A stretch of DNA of 64,000 bases from Candidatus Mnemosynella biddleae. GTDB taxonomy: Archaea > Halobacteriota > Archaeoglobi > Mnemosynellales > Mnemosynellaceae. The DNA is taken from contig MTMI02000011.1 in assembly GCA_002011165.2 (NCBI GenBank), positions 1-64,000 of the forward strand, read 5' to 3'. The notes under the pieces are model-generated. The model saw only the letters and a program-made list of their open reading frames with translations. It made no database searches and had not been told where the DNA came from. Each line of letters starts with the position of its first letter. Positions within the stretch are counted from its first letter, which is position 1. Below, one piece after another: positions 30,534-38,601 of the stretch. The position numbers were made by a program, and so were the translations under genes.

Positions 30534-31598
30534 TTATATATTCGTTTCGAAAGGAACTGGAGTAAAGCAAAGGAAAGCAAGGAAAAATGCGAGAATTCCA
30601 ATGATTTTTCTTTTTAGATCCAGTTCCACCTCATCATCCACAGGATCGGGGTGCCCACCTCTTGAGAAGAAAAGCAAGAGAATTCCCCAGACAATCCAGA
30701 GAGATCCATTTTTGTTGATAAGAAGAAGCACTATTCCAAGAATCAACACGAAATTGGAGACAATTGACGAAATCTTTTCAAAGCTTCTTTTCGATATCAT
30801 CGCTCTAAGAACATGTCCTCCATCGAGCTGTCCAACTGGAAGCATGTTCAGAAAAGTGACGAGCATTCCGACCCATCCCGCAAAAGCAACTGGATGAATA
30901 TAATTTCCCTGGAATGATGCAAAAATAGAGATGAGGTAAAATAGAGGGGGAACTCCGAGAATTATTCCACCTTCAACTCCCTCTGGGACTTCGAAAGGAA
31001 GCGACAGTCCTATGAAAGTCACGAGGATTGAAGCGAGCAATCCTGTGAGCGGTCCACTAACTCCGAGATCGAAAAGAGCTTTTTTGTTAGGTAGCATTCC
31101 TCTGTGGATGATGATTGCCCCCATAGTTCCGATGAGAGAAGGAAACGGAATGAAATAGGGTAAAGAAGCTTTTATTCCGTTTCTTTTAGCTGAGAAATAA
31201 TGAGCTATCTCGTGAGCTCCAAGTACGAACATGATTGATATTGAAAAGGGAAGTCCTCTCATAAGAAGTGCAGGATTTTCCATAGGATTGGCATTAAACA
31301 TGAATGTTCCAACGAAAGTTGTACTCAGAAATGTAAGAATCGCAAGTATCAGGTTGATCCTGAGATTTCTCTTATCTGGAAATATTGTGATTATTAAATC
31401 TCCGTGAAATTCCTGTATCACAAAATTGTAATCTTCTGGAATACTGTATCTCAGAATTTCAAATGCCTCTTTCTTTGTCACCTTTGGAATTCCAAAATAG
31501 TGAATCTTCTTTCTATCGGCTTTAACATCATATACCTGAATGCATCTATTAATGGCATTTTCAATCTCAGAGAATCTCAACATATCCCTCAGTTCCAT
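30534..31598 (-). CDS. Site-2 protease-like M50 metallopeptidase
   Basis: 354 residues. A soluble N-terminal domain of about 80 residues is followed by six or more membrane helices. The zinc motif is His129-Glu130-xx-His133 (LGAHEIAHYF), and the third ligand region is LPVGQLDGGH. It would cleave transmembrane segments within the membrane, for example to release a regulator. It overlaps the end of the aconitase-X small-subunit gene by 32 bases. An ATG at 31583 is an alternative start. A proline-rich, acidic loop near the C-terminus (GGHPDPVDDEVELD) faces one side of the membrane. Confidence 0.88.
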   Translation of the reverse strand: MELRDMLRFSEIENAINRCIQVYDVKADRKKIHYFGIPKVTKKEAFEILRYSIPEDYNFVIQEFHGDLIITIFPDKRNLRINLILAILTFLSTTFVGTFMFNANPMENPALLMRGLPFSISIMFVLGAHEIAHYFSAKRNGIKASLPYFIPFPSLIGTMGAIIIHRGMLPNKKALFDLGVSGPLTGLLASILVTFIGLSLPFEVPEGVEGGIILGVPPLFYLISIFASFQGNYIHPVAFAGWVGMLVTFLNMLPVGQLDGGHVLRAMISKRSFEKISSIVSNFVLILGIVLLLINKNGSLWIVWGILLLFFSRGGHPDPVDDEVELDLKRKIIGILAFFLAFLCFTPVPFETNI

Positions 31599-31959
31599 TT
31601 ACTCTCACTTTCATTCCATTTTTCCACTTTACTTCTTTTTCCAGTTTATCCACTACAGGAATCTCTGATATTATTGCACCAACCGCGACTATCGGTTCAG
31701 TTACCTCATTTATCATCGCAATTGGAGAGACCCCGTTTAATTTCAGCTGGTATATAACATAGGAGCCAACCGTAGAGCCCTTTCCGCATGGAAATACGAA
31801 GACTTTATTTGCAATGTTCTCTCCTTCAAGCTCATGTCCTCTCTCTATTATCACTCCACTCTTTGGATCAACTCCCCCAAGAAATGAGATCGGTTGTGTT
31901 GTGAAAATTACCTCTCCTTCCGCCTCTCCACCAGATATCCCTCTTCCCCTTATTTTCAT
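31567..31959 (-). CDS. Aconitase X small (swivel) subunit, phosphomevalonate dehydratase
   Basis: 130 residues of the DUF126/AcnX swivelling-domain family, with RGISGGEAEGEVIFT, VFPCGKGSTVGSYVIYQL and NEVTEPIVAVGAIIS. In archaea the two-part aconitase X dehydrates mevalonate 5-phosphate to trans-anhydromevalonate phosphate in the alternative mevalonate pathway for isoprenoid lipids. ATGA overlap with the large-subunit gene directly upstream. Other AcnX substrates, such as hydroxyproline epimerisation products, are bacterial and unlikely here. Confidence 0.88.
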   Translation of the reverse strand: MKIRGRGISGGEAEGEVIFTTQPISFLGGVDPKSGVIIERGHELEGENIANKVFVFPCGKGSTVGSYVIYQLKLNGVSPIAMINEVTEPIVAVGAIISEIPVVDKLEKEVKWKNGMKVRVNGTEGYVEIL

Positions 31960-33110
31960 AGTTCTCCCACCGCATATTTCACACAGTTCTCAAGAGTAGT
32001 CATCTGAACATCAACTTTACACATCGAAGGAACATATTTCAGAGCTTTTCCAGATTCCACAAGCACTGAATCATAGTTCTCGAGGAGTGGAGACACCACC
32101 ATACACGTGTCGCAGATGACTTTAGCTCCACTTCTCTCTATTTTCTTTATTACATCTCTACAACCATTCTTTATGAATCTTGAAGTGCAAACCCAAAGCT
32201 CTTTTTTAATTTTCTTCCCTTCAAGAAGTTCTGCAACTCTGTAAAGCTCTCTTTCTGAGAGATGAGGACATCCAAGAGCTATGACCTCTACTTCGGAGAA
32301 CTCCATTAACTTTTCTATATCTTCTCTCTCTATTTCAATTCTTTCTTTTGGCTCAGGATGAAGAGATATCTCTGGGGTTTGCCCTTTGATGTGGAAGAGC
32401 TGAACCGCTCCTGTGGCAGCGAGAGAAGCTCCAAGTTTCTTCATCTCATCTTCATTGAGTCTCTTTTTGAATGAAAAAACCGGAATGGAATCTCTCAGGG
32501 TCTCACCTAAGAGATGCCCGAGAGCACCATATTCCTCTTCTTCGAGTTCTTCTTTTACAACTATCTGAACTTCTGGAGCTCTCTCCTCTTCTTTGTGCAT
32601 TCCGTAAAAAGGTGTTTTTCCTATGAGAGCTGAAGCAAGAGCCCCCGGAGCTCCTTCTCTGTTTGTTCTCGCTCCGAGAACTGAATTTGCGTAGATAACT
32701 GCATTGGATTCAGACCAGGCTAAATGATCACCGTATTTCGGCTTTTGAAGGTAATAAGGCGTGCAACTGCAGACGTCTTCAATCCCGAGCTTTTTATAGC
32801 ACTCAATTATCTCTTTCTGCTTCTCGTAAAATTCGTTCGATATTTTCATCTCTCTCCATCTTTCTCTGTCCATCCCCACTGGGTTGAGAGTGCTTTTGAC
32901 TTTCACTTTTCCAGAGAGTGAAGACAGATATAAGAGTCCAGCATCCCCTATGGTTTTATATGAAGCTCCAGAAATGTGAGCCGAGGAAATTGGAATCAAA
33001 TGCGAGGCCTCATAGATCTCTCCTAACGAAACTAGAATTCTCATCGCTTTTTCGAGAGTCTCTCCAAATTCGCCTTCATAGATTCTTTCTTCCTCTTTTG
33101 TGAGATACAT
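31956..33110 (-). CDS. Aconitase X large subunit, phosphomevalonate dehydratase
   Basis: 384 residues of the DUF521/AcnX catalytic family. Cysteines for the Fe-S cluster sit in CSCTPYYLQKP, WVCTSRF and CDTCMVV, and SAHISGASYKTIGDAG and SNAVIYANSVLGARTNREG are family segments. Partner of the following small subunit in the archaeal mevalonate branch, which feeds the same ether-lipid pathway as egsA in this window. Unlike ordinary aconitases the domains are encoded separately. First gene of a three-gene operon ending with the M50 protease. Confidence 0.9.
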   Translation of the reverse strand: MYLTKEEERIYEGEFGETLEKAMRILVSLGEIYEASHLIPISSAHISGASYKTIGDAGLLYLSSLSGKVKVKSTLNPVGMDRERWREMKISNEFYEKQKEIIECYKKLGIEDVCSCTPYYLQKPKYGDHLAWSESNAVIYANSVLGARTNREGAPGALASALIGKTPFYGMHKEEERAPEVQIVVKEELEEEEYGALGHLLGETLRDSIPVFSFKKRLNEDEMKKLGASLAATGAVQLFHIKGQTPEISLHPEPKERIEIEREDIEKLMEFSEVEVIALGCPHLSERELYRVAELLEGKKIKKELWVCTSRFIKNGCRDVIKKIERSGAKVICDTCMVVSPLLENYDSVLVESGKALKYVPSMCKVDVQMTTLENCVKYAVGEL

Positions 33111-33394
33111 GATTCTGGTTTTACGAATTTCTCTGTATTTAAAGAAAGTGGAGTGTGTATATTCGTTGTCCGAAATTCGGTTTGCGGATTTAGAAAGAGG
33201 AAAATATGAAGAATAACATATCGCTGAGCGAACTCTCTACTTCAGTGCACACACATTGGACAACATCTGATATGCATTTCGTACCTTGCCTTTATAGGGA
33301 TCATTTAGTTTGAATATGATCTTCAAACTTCAGAGAGCTGTCAAAAAGTTTAAAGTGAAATTGTTTTAAAGCTAAAGGCAGAAGAGTATAGATT
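33111..33394. other. Intergenic region with one possible 35-codon ORF
   Basis: This gap holds the promoters for the aconitase-X operon (minus) and the cupin gene (plus; GTTTAAAG near 33349 is a TATA candidate). An ATG at 33206 with GAGGAAAAT upstream opens 35 codons ending at 33313 and containing VHTHWTTSDMHF. No family is recognised, and the composition is unlike its neighbours, so it may be a remnant or chance. Nothing else stands out. Confidence 0.3.
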
Positions 33395-33721
33395 ATGCAG
33401 GAAAATAAAGAAAAACCAGAGGTCGTGAAGTTAAGAGAGTTGGTAGATTATCAGGAAGACTCTGTGGTGAGCCGAACAATAATCGATAAAAAAACTGGCA
33501 CGGTAACGTTATTTGCGTTTGACAAAGGGCAGGGATTGAGCGAACATACTGCTCCATTTGATGCTTTGGTTCACGTTCTAGAAGGTGAAGTAGAGATCAC
33601 AATCTCCGGTAAATTCTATCGGTTGAGGGGAGGAGAAATGATAATAATGCCCGCGAATCACCCTCACGCCTTAAGAGCGGTGAATAGATTTAAGATGATT
33701 TTGATCATGATACGAGATTAA
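33395..33721 (+). CDS. Small single-domain cupin
   Basis: 108 residues. A beta-barrel cupin is shown by HVLEGEVEITISGKFYRLRGGEMIIMPANHPHALRA. The first cupin motif keeps one histidine (SEHTAPFDALVHVLEGE) but the usual HxH is reduced; motif two has NHPHAL. Metal binding is possible but may be weak. These proteins often bind small ligands or act as dioxygenases; no specific role can be given. It stands alone between the aconitase-X operon and the Fe-S island. Confidence 0.8.
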   Translation: MQENKEKPEVVKLRELVDYQEDSVVSRTIIDKKTGTVTLFAFDKGQGLSEHTAPFDALVHVLEGEVEITISGKFYRLRGGEMIIMPANHPHALRAVNRFKMILIMIRD

Positions 33722-33834
33722 TTGTTGGTTCAAAAGATACGAAGACTTCACTCTGGAGTTTCAAGAGCTCCTTTTAATCAAATTTGATGAGCGTTAGCGA
33801 GCGGAGAATCAGCTCGGCGGCACTTCACTATCAA

Positions 33835-34833
33835 TCATTTCGAATTCTCCGATTTATTAGATGATATTTTCTTGTATTTCATTAAAGCTTGTTTTATTTT
33901 GAAAAAGTCCATCTTGAAGAAGGTACACTCCTTAATACATATGCTACATCCGAGAGTTTTGGTAAATACGACTACGCATTTTGTATAATCTACATGCTGT
34001 TCGTGATCATTTCCGAAAATTTTTGTCTCTTTATATATTGCTTTTGCTGGACATTTGGAGACGCAGTGATTGCAAATTTCGCAAAAATCTGGAATCCATG
34101 AGTATTTTTCCACATTGGAGTCCGTGAGAGGAAGATTCTCTATATCTGTGTATATCGCCGCAATCCTCTGGGAGGGGCCGTCTCTCTCGGAGATCAAAAG
34201 TCCATGCTTTCCGGTATAACCGAGTCCGGCTTTTTGAGCCAGAAGGGGAAATTCCGTGCTTCCACCGATAGGTGGGTCTGGTTGCGCGTTGTATCCTCTC
34301 CTTCTCATGAATTCCGAGAGCTTGTAAACCGCCTCGCTAAGTTTTGCGTATGTCCTCCAGACCTCCTTGCCCGTCGTTATGCTCGGAGCTTTTTCTATCT
34401 TCTCCTTGTCCATATCCATTATCAGCACCACGGCGTACTCGAAGAGAAGTACTGCATTGCTGAAGATACACTCCCTCGGGACTTCCGTGTAGCCTATTGC
34501 AGAGACACCGAGCTCTTTTGCGTATTCCTCGAACTCCTTGAAAAATTCCTCGTCAGCTTTTTTCTTGACTCGATGAGGATTCTTTTTTATGCTTTTTACG
34601 GCTTTTCGGGCATAGTACATCGTTTTGAGGAGATAAGGAAGTGCTATCAGGAGCTTCAAAGCATGCCATCCCACCTCTTCCTCGATGGCAACGACCTCTG
34701 GGACTCTCATGCCTTTTGGAGAGCTAGGAGACGGCTCTATGATTGGAGTCTCCTCTGGGACGAGCTCTCTAACGTCAGGAAGGATGAAGGAGACCACTTT
34801 TCGTGTGAGCCTTACCTTCGGATTTGTCATCAT
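33835..34833 (-). CDS. Reductive dehalogenase/QueG-like double [4Fe-4S] protein A
   Basis: 332 residues. About 95 N-terminal residues with a hydrophobic patch (WHALKLLIALPYLLKTMYY) precede a QueG/RdhA-like domain (EEYAKELGVSAIGYTEVP, RRRGYNAQPDPPIGGSTEFP, AGLGYTGKHGLLIS). The ferredoxin part has complete ligands for two clusters: Cys251/254/257/261 (CEICNHCVSKC) and Cys286/296/299/303. No Tat signal is present, so it is cytosolic. Corrinoid binding is expected from the family, but halogen or other substrate specificity is unknown. Lies 24 bases after the related gene B, probably co-transcribed. Its composition is more G+C-rich than gene B. Confidence 0.75.
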   Translation of the reverse strand: MMTNPKVRLTRKVVSFILPDVRELVPEETPIIEPSPSSPKGMRVPEVVAIEEEVGWHALKLLIALPYLLKTMYYARKAVKSIKKNPHRVKKKADEEFFKEFEEYAKELGVSAIGYTEVPRECIFSNAVLLFEYAVVLIMDMDKEKIEKAPSITTGKEVWRTYAKLSEAVYKLSEFMRRRGYNAQPDPPIGGSTEFPLLAQKAGLGYTGKHGLLISERDGPSQRIAAIYTDIENLPLTDSNVEKYSWIPDFCEICNHCVSKCPAKAIYKETKIFGNDHEQHVDYTKCVVVFTKTLGCSICIKECTFFKMDFFKIKQALMKYKKISSNKSENSK

Positions 34834-34857
34834 ACCTCAATCACCTTTATTAGGGCT

Positions 34858-35841
34858 TTATCGATGCTTTCCGTTGTTTTTTGCTTTTATCATGCTCCTC
34901 TTTATTGTTTCATAACCAACAGAATTGAAAGGACATACTTTTATGCAAATTCCGCAGGCGTAGTTTTTAGCAAAAAAATCACCACATTTTACATTGTCTA
35001 TATAAGTGATGTATTTTCCTTTAGTTGCGATTGGTTGTTCGTATATCGCTTGGGCAGGACATGTTCTAATGCATATGCTACACTTCATATAGAACTCTTT
35101 TACCCATGAGAAATCCTCTCTTTTTGTTTTTGGTAAGTTGGTAATATTTGTATAGACAACACCTAATCTATGTCTTGGCCCGTTCTCGGGGGTAATAATC
35201 AATCCATGCCGCCCAAAAGTTCCAATTCCAGCTCTCTCTGCCAAAACTGGGTAAATCGTCAGTCCACCTAAACCTGGTCCTGCGTGTGCACCAAACCCCA
35301 TTTTTCTCAATCGTTTTGCCAATTTGTTTGCGATAACACCTGTGGCTGCATAGGTCTTATAAATCATTTTTAGAGTCGGGAAGCTCGGAGCTTTGGAAAT
35401 TTTTTCTTTGTCCATTTCAGCGTTAAAAACAATAGCATGATCGTAGATAATTCCAAACCCCTCAAAAATATCATCTCTATCAACTTTACAATAACCTAAT
35501 GAAGAAACACCAAGCTTTCTTGCATATTCTTCAATTTCTTTTAACTCTTCAGATTCTATTAAATTCCTTTCTGGATCCTTCTCTAATCCTTTGGTGCTTT
35601 TTCTTATTTGGATTACGTTGCTAAGAAAAAAAGGGAAAAGTTCAACCTTCTCTCTGAATGAAAGATAATAGAAAATCTCTTTGACTCCCTTTTGGAAAAT
35701 TTCTTCAAAACCAAATTTTCGAGAATTATCATTAGAAAAGATTGTGCATTTATCTTTTATTGGTTCCCACATCACCTTCTTAGCAAAAGCAAGCAACCTT
35801 TCTTCTTCATTGTTACTCCTAGCCTTTCTTTTATTCCACAT
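34858..35841 (-). CDS. Reductive dehalogenase/QueG-like Fe-S protein B (one cluster ligand missing)
   Basis: 327 residues, a diverged paralogue of the downstream protein A. Matching segments are EEYARKLGVSSLGYCKV, RKMGFGAHAGPGLGGLTIYP and AGIGTFGRHGLIITPENGP. The second cluster keeps Cys286/296/299/303 (CGICIKVCP). In the first, the position of the first cysteine is Tyr251 (EFYMKCSICIRTC), leaving Cys254/257/261 and suggesting a [3Fe-4S] or labile cluster, or a different fourth ligand. No Tat signal. GGAAGG precedes the ATG. Divergent from a padR regulator. Confidence 0.73.
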   Translation of the reverse strand: MWNKRKARSNNEEERLLAFAKKVMWEPIKDKCTIFSNDNSRKFGFEEIFQKGVKEIFYYLSFREKVELFPFFLSNVIQIRKSTKGLEKDPERNLIESEELKEIEEYARKLGVSSLGYCKVDRDDIFEGFGIIYDHAIVFNAEMDKEKISKAPSFPTLKMIYKTYAATGVIANKLAKRLRKMGFGAHAGPGLGGLTIYPVLAERAGIGTFGRHGLIITPENGPRHRLGVVYTNITNLPKTKREDFSWVKEFYMKCSICIRTCPAQAIYEQPIATKGKYITYIDNVKCGDFFAKNYACGICIKVCPFNSVGYETIKRSMIKAKNNGKHR

Positions 35842-35902
35842 TTCTACCTTCCATCCCAGCTGCTAACTCGATCCCTTAATTTTTTAAGCACCTCTCAGTT
35901 AA

Positions 35903-35953
35903 CTCTATAGAGAGGTATCTAAAGCTTTGATATATCTATTTCAGATATATCTG
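35903..35953. promoter_or_regulatory. Palindromes in the padR / Fe-S gene promoter
   Basis: The divergent promoter holds CTCTATAGAG (35903-35912), AAAGCTTT (35921-35928), GATATATC (35929-35936) and the perfect 12-mer CAGATATATCTG (35942-35953). A TCTATAGAG-GTAT element is repeated after padR at 36588-36600. PadR-type repressors usually bind palindromes in their own promoter, so one of these could be its operator. The palindromes are seen; the binding is inferred. Confidence 0.4.
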
Positions 35954-35997
35954 TTGACGGGTGACATGATAAAAACTTTTTGGTTAGGTGAGTGATT

Positions 35998-36492
35998 ATG
36001 ACACCAGAACCAGACATGACGCGAAATATGTTTCCAGTTCCAATGAAAAATATGGTACTCATGATAATTGCACTTAAAGGAAATATTCATGGCTATGAAA
36101 TAATTAAAGAGATAGAAAACATAACCCTCGGAACTTGGAGGCCAAGCTATGGTAATCTATATCCCCTACTGAACAAGATGGTTGAAGATGGGCTAATAAA
36201 GCCCCATGAGGAACATCATGGGAAGAGGAAACGGGTAAAGTATTCCCTAACTGACAGGGGATGGAGATATCTTGAAGATGCCAATAAACTTGCTTTTAAG
36301 GGTCTCCTTAGGATTATCCAATATCATCTACTCCTGAGGGAAAAATTGGAGAAGAGAGGTTATGCACACGAAACAAGCATTGAAATATTGGAAGAATATG
36401 TTAATTTCTTCAACGAGATCTGGAAAATTCTTAAAAATAAACAGACAGAATCCTATGAAGAAAAAACTGGAGAAGAAAAGAAAGGAGATTAA
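35998..36492 (+). CDS. PadR-family transcriptional regulator
   Basis: 164 residues. The winged helix-turn-helix is clear: MVLMIIALKGNIHGYEIIKE, then TWRPSYGNLYPLLNKMVEDG and the wing KRKRVKYSLTDRGWRYLED. A C-terminal helical arm of about 80 residues mediates dimerisation. It is divergent from the Fe-S protein B gene and may control it, perhaps in response to the substrate of those enzymes. The ATG at 35998 has GGTGA upstream. The charged tail is rich in Lys and Glu. Confidence 0.85.
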   Translation: MTPEPDMTRNMFPVPMKNMVLMIIALKGNIHGYEIIKEIENITLGTWRPSYGNLYPLLNKMVEDGLIKPHEEHHGKRKRVKYSLTDRGWRYLEDANKLAFKGLLRIIQYHLLLREKLEKRGYAHETSIEILEEYVNFFNEIWKILKNKQTESYEEKTGEEKKGD

Positions 36493-36780
36493 AATATCGG
36501 TCTTAATCTTCCTCTGTTTATTGAACCACGTCTGTATTTTCACTTTAACTGGAGAACTTTCAGTGAAACGATAATTTTTTCTTCAAGTCTATAGAGGTAT
36601 GCTGTTCCTTCTTAAGAGGAAAAACAAGAAATTGATACTTCAAATTTCGAAATCTCTTCTAAACTTCTTCATAATCTCTCATTTATTTCTGAATTCTCTT
36701 GGTCAACTTAAATATAAAAGGGATAACTCAACAGAACTCTATTCCGTAAGAATTTTCAATCATTGGAGATTTTCTAAGCC
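36493..36780. other. A+T-rich intergenic region
   Basis: No convincing gene. It contains the TCTATAGAG-GTAT repeat of the padR promoter (36588-36600) and a TATA-like TTAAATATAAAAG about 65 bases before the methyltransferase gene. Short open frames here are low-complexity and lack a ribosome binding site. Confidence 0.4.
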
Positions 36781-37665
36781 ATGATGTTCGAAATTTTTAG
36801 AAGATATGAGGAGTTCATTCCGGAGTTTCAGGAGTTCCTGAGAGAACTCACAAACTTTCCATCTCTCTCCATAAGGATTAACACTCTGAAAACGTCAAAG
36901 AAGAGGTTGAAAGAAAGATTCGACGAGTATGGAATTCTTTACGAGGAAGTGAGGTGGTATGAAGACGCTCTGATTAGTGAGGAGAGAGTAACTCATACTC
37001 TGGAATATTATCTTGGTGACCTCTATGTTCAGGAACTCGCTTCGATGATTCCTCCTTTGATTTTGAATCCTCCCGAGAACTCCCTCGTTCTTGATATGTG
37101 TGCTGCACCGGGAAGTAAGACAACTCAAATCTCTCAGATGATGAGAAATAAAGGTCACATAATTGCGAATGATGTTGAGATGGAAAGGGTAAAAATTCTC
37201 AGAAGCAATGTCAAGCAGATGGGATGTCTTAATGTTACAATCACAAGAAAAGATGGAAGAAAGATCAGAGGCGAAGATCTCTTCGATTTTGTTCTCGTGG
37301 ATGCACCATGCAGTGGTGAGGGCAGACACTGGAAATTCAACCCTTCTCTTTGGAGCGAGGAAAAGATTCTCTCTTTGTCAAAACTTCAGAGCTCTCTTTT
37401 GAGCTCAGCTATAAGGCTCGTGAAAAGAGGAGGAATAATCGTCTACTCCACATGCACATATGCCCCAGAAGAAAACGAGAGAGTCATCAGCAAATTTCTC
37501 GATAAAGTTGAAGTCCTCAGAATAAACTCTCCAGTAAGAGCTCTTCCTGGGATTACAGAATGGAGGGAAGAATTTTATGGAGATGAGATGAAAAAGACGA
37601 TCAGACTATTCCCTCACATCAGCGGCACAGGAGGTTTCTTCATTGCAAAGCTTAAGAAAATTTGA
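36781..37665 (+). CDS. NSUN/RsmB-type RNA cytosine-5 methyltransferase
   Basis: 294 residues. The SAM-binding motif is LDMCAAPGSKTTQIS. The two catalytic cysteines are in DAPCSGEG (motif IV) and STCTYAPEEN (motif VI), as in NSUN6/NSUN2-like m5C enzymes. The likely target is tRNA or rRNA. It lacks an N-terminal PUA domain. The next gene, which overlaps by 23 bases and carries a PUA-like fold, may supply RNA binding. ATG at 36781 or 36784. Confidence 0.9.
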   Translation: MMFEIFRRYEEFIPEFQEFLRELTNFPSLSIRINTLKTSKKRLKERFDEYGILYEEVRWYEDALISEERVTHTLEYYLGDLYVQELASMIPPLILNPPENSLVLDMCAAPGSKTTQISQMMRNKGHIIANDVEMERVKILRSNVKQMGCLNVTITRKDGRKIRGEDLFDFVLVDAPCSGEGRHWKFNPSLWSEEKILSLSKLQSSLLSSAIRLVKRGGIIVYSTCTYAPEENERVISKFLDKVEVLRINSPVRALPGITEWREEFYGDEMKKTIRLFPHISGTGGFFIAKLKKI

Positions 37666-38104
37666 TGAAAATGAAAGAAGAGAAATTCTGAAATTTTTTT
37701 CAGAGGTCTACGGGATCCCACCAAAGATATTTCAGGATTATGAACTTCTGGCACGAGGAAAGAATGTGTGGATGGTCTCATCATCCCATCTAAATAAAGT
37801 CTTTGAGATGAAACCAGAGTTTGTTGGAACAATGATTCTGAGAAGGGGAATTAAATTCTGGAAGCCCACAACAGCTTTTGTAACTCTTTTTGGGCATCTT
37901 GCCACAAAGAATTTCATTGAAGTCTCAAAAGAAGAGGCTCTAGAGTTTCTAAAAGGAGGGAGTATAGAAAAAAGAGAAAATTTGACGTATCCTCATGTGA
38001 TAATCAGATATCGCGGAAGGGCTCTGGGGTGTGGCTACTTAGGAAAAAGAAAAATCCTCTCAGAAATACCATCAAAGCTCAGAGAGATTCCTCGAATTCT
38101 ATAA
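37643..38104 (+). CDS. PUA-like RNA-binding protein paired with the m5C methyltransferase
   Basis: 153 residues. The C-terminal half resembles the PUA-like tail of RsmF/NOL1-type methyltransferases (EALEFLKGGSIEKRENL, then VIIRYRGRALGCGYLGKR). Thus enzyme and RNA-binding module appear split over two genes. Translation must start at a TTG (37643): GGAGGT lies seven bases upstream, and no ATG occurs in frame before the conserved region. It overlaps the methyltransferase by 23 bases. Ends six bases inside the convergent phosphatase. Confidence 0.72.
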   Translation: MQSLRKFDENERREILKFFSEVYGIPPKIFQDYELLARGKNVWMVSSSHLNKVFEMKPEFVGTMILRRGIKFWKPTTAFVTLFGHLATKNFIEVSKEEALEFLKGGSIEKRENLTYPHVIIRYRGRALGCGYLGKRKILSEIPSKLREIPRIL

Positions 38105-38545
38105 GTAGTATCTCTGGAGAGCTTTCTCGAGTGCTATATTGATCATCCTTGCACTTCTGAGGTGATCCTCGAAACTTTTTTTCCATGGATCTGGAATGTC
38201 CCAATCTCCCATTCTGGCAAAATCTCCGAGAGTTATGATAACATCGTGATTCACAATCTCCTCAACTTTCTTTGCTATGTCTCCACTCATAGCGATGATT
38301 GCTTCATATCTCGAGGCAATCTCCTCATCAAGCTGTCTTGGGGTGTGATTTGAGATATCTCCTCCATAAATTCTCGCAGCCTCAATCGCCTCTTCTGGAA
38401 CTCTGAGCGAAGAGCATGCATTCGTGCCTGCAGAAGAGACCCTTAAATTGATTCCTCTTTTTTCACACATGCTTTTGAATATCGCTTCTGCGGTTGGGCT
38501 TCTGCATAGATTTCCGATGCACACGAAGAGAATACTCCGAAACAT
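38099..38545 (-). CDS. Low-molecular-weight protein tyrosine phosphatase / arsenate reductase family
   Basis: 148 residues. The CX5R phosphate loop is CIGNLCRSP (Cys9, Arg15), and the general acid lies in DIPDPW. The ATG at 38545 lies about 25 bases downstream of a TATA-like TTAAATAA, suggesting a leaderless mRNA. An upstream start (MTKIFL) would be in the promoter. Whether it acts on phosphotyrosine or arsenate is undecided; no arsenic genes are near. Confidence 0.87.
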   Translation of the reverse strand: MFRSILFVCIGNLCRSPTAEAIFKSMCEKRGINLRVSSAGTNACSSLRVPEEAIEAARIYGGDISNHTPRQLDEEIASRYEAIIAMSGDIAKKVEEIVNHDVIITLGDFARMGDWDIPDPWKKSFEDHLRSARMINIALEKALQRYYL

Positions 38546-38601
38546 CAGAAAGATTTTAGTCAAAGAGGATTATTTAACAATATCTAAATAAGGTGTTTCA
38601 G

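Noticed and set aside
34204-35109. 301-codon open frame on the plus strand across both Fe-S genes
   Set aside because: Antisense to two genes with clear Fe-S motifs, spans their junction, and its translation is low-quality (Phe, Tyr, Cys and Arg rich).
36599-36784. 61-codon open frame before the methyltransferase
   Set aside because: Lys/Leu/Phe-rich low-complexity translation in an A+T-rich promoter region; it contains the TATA candidate of the next gene.
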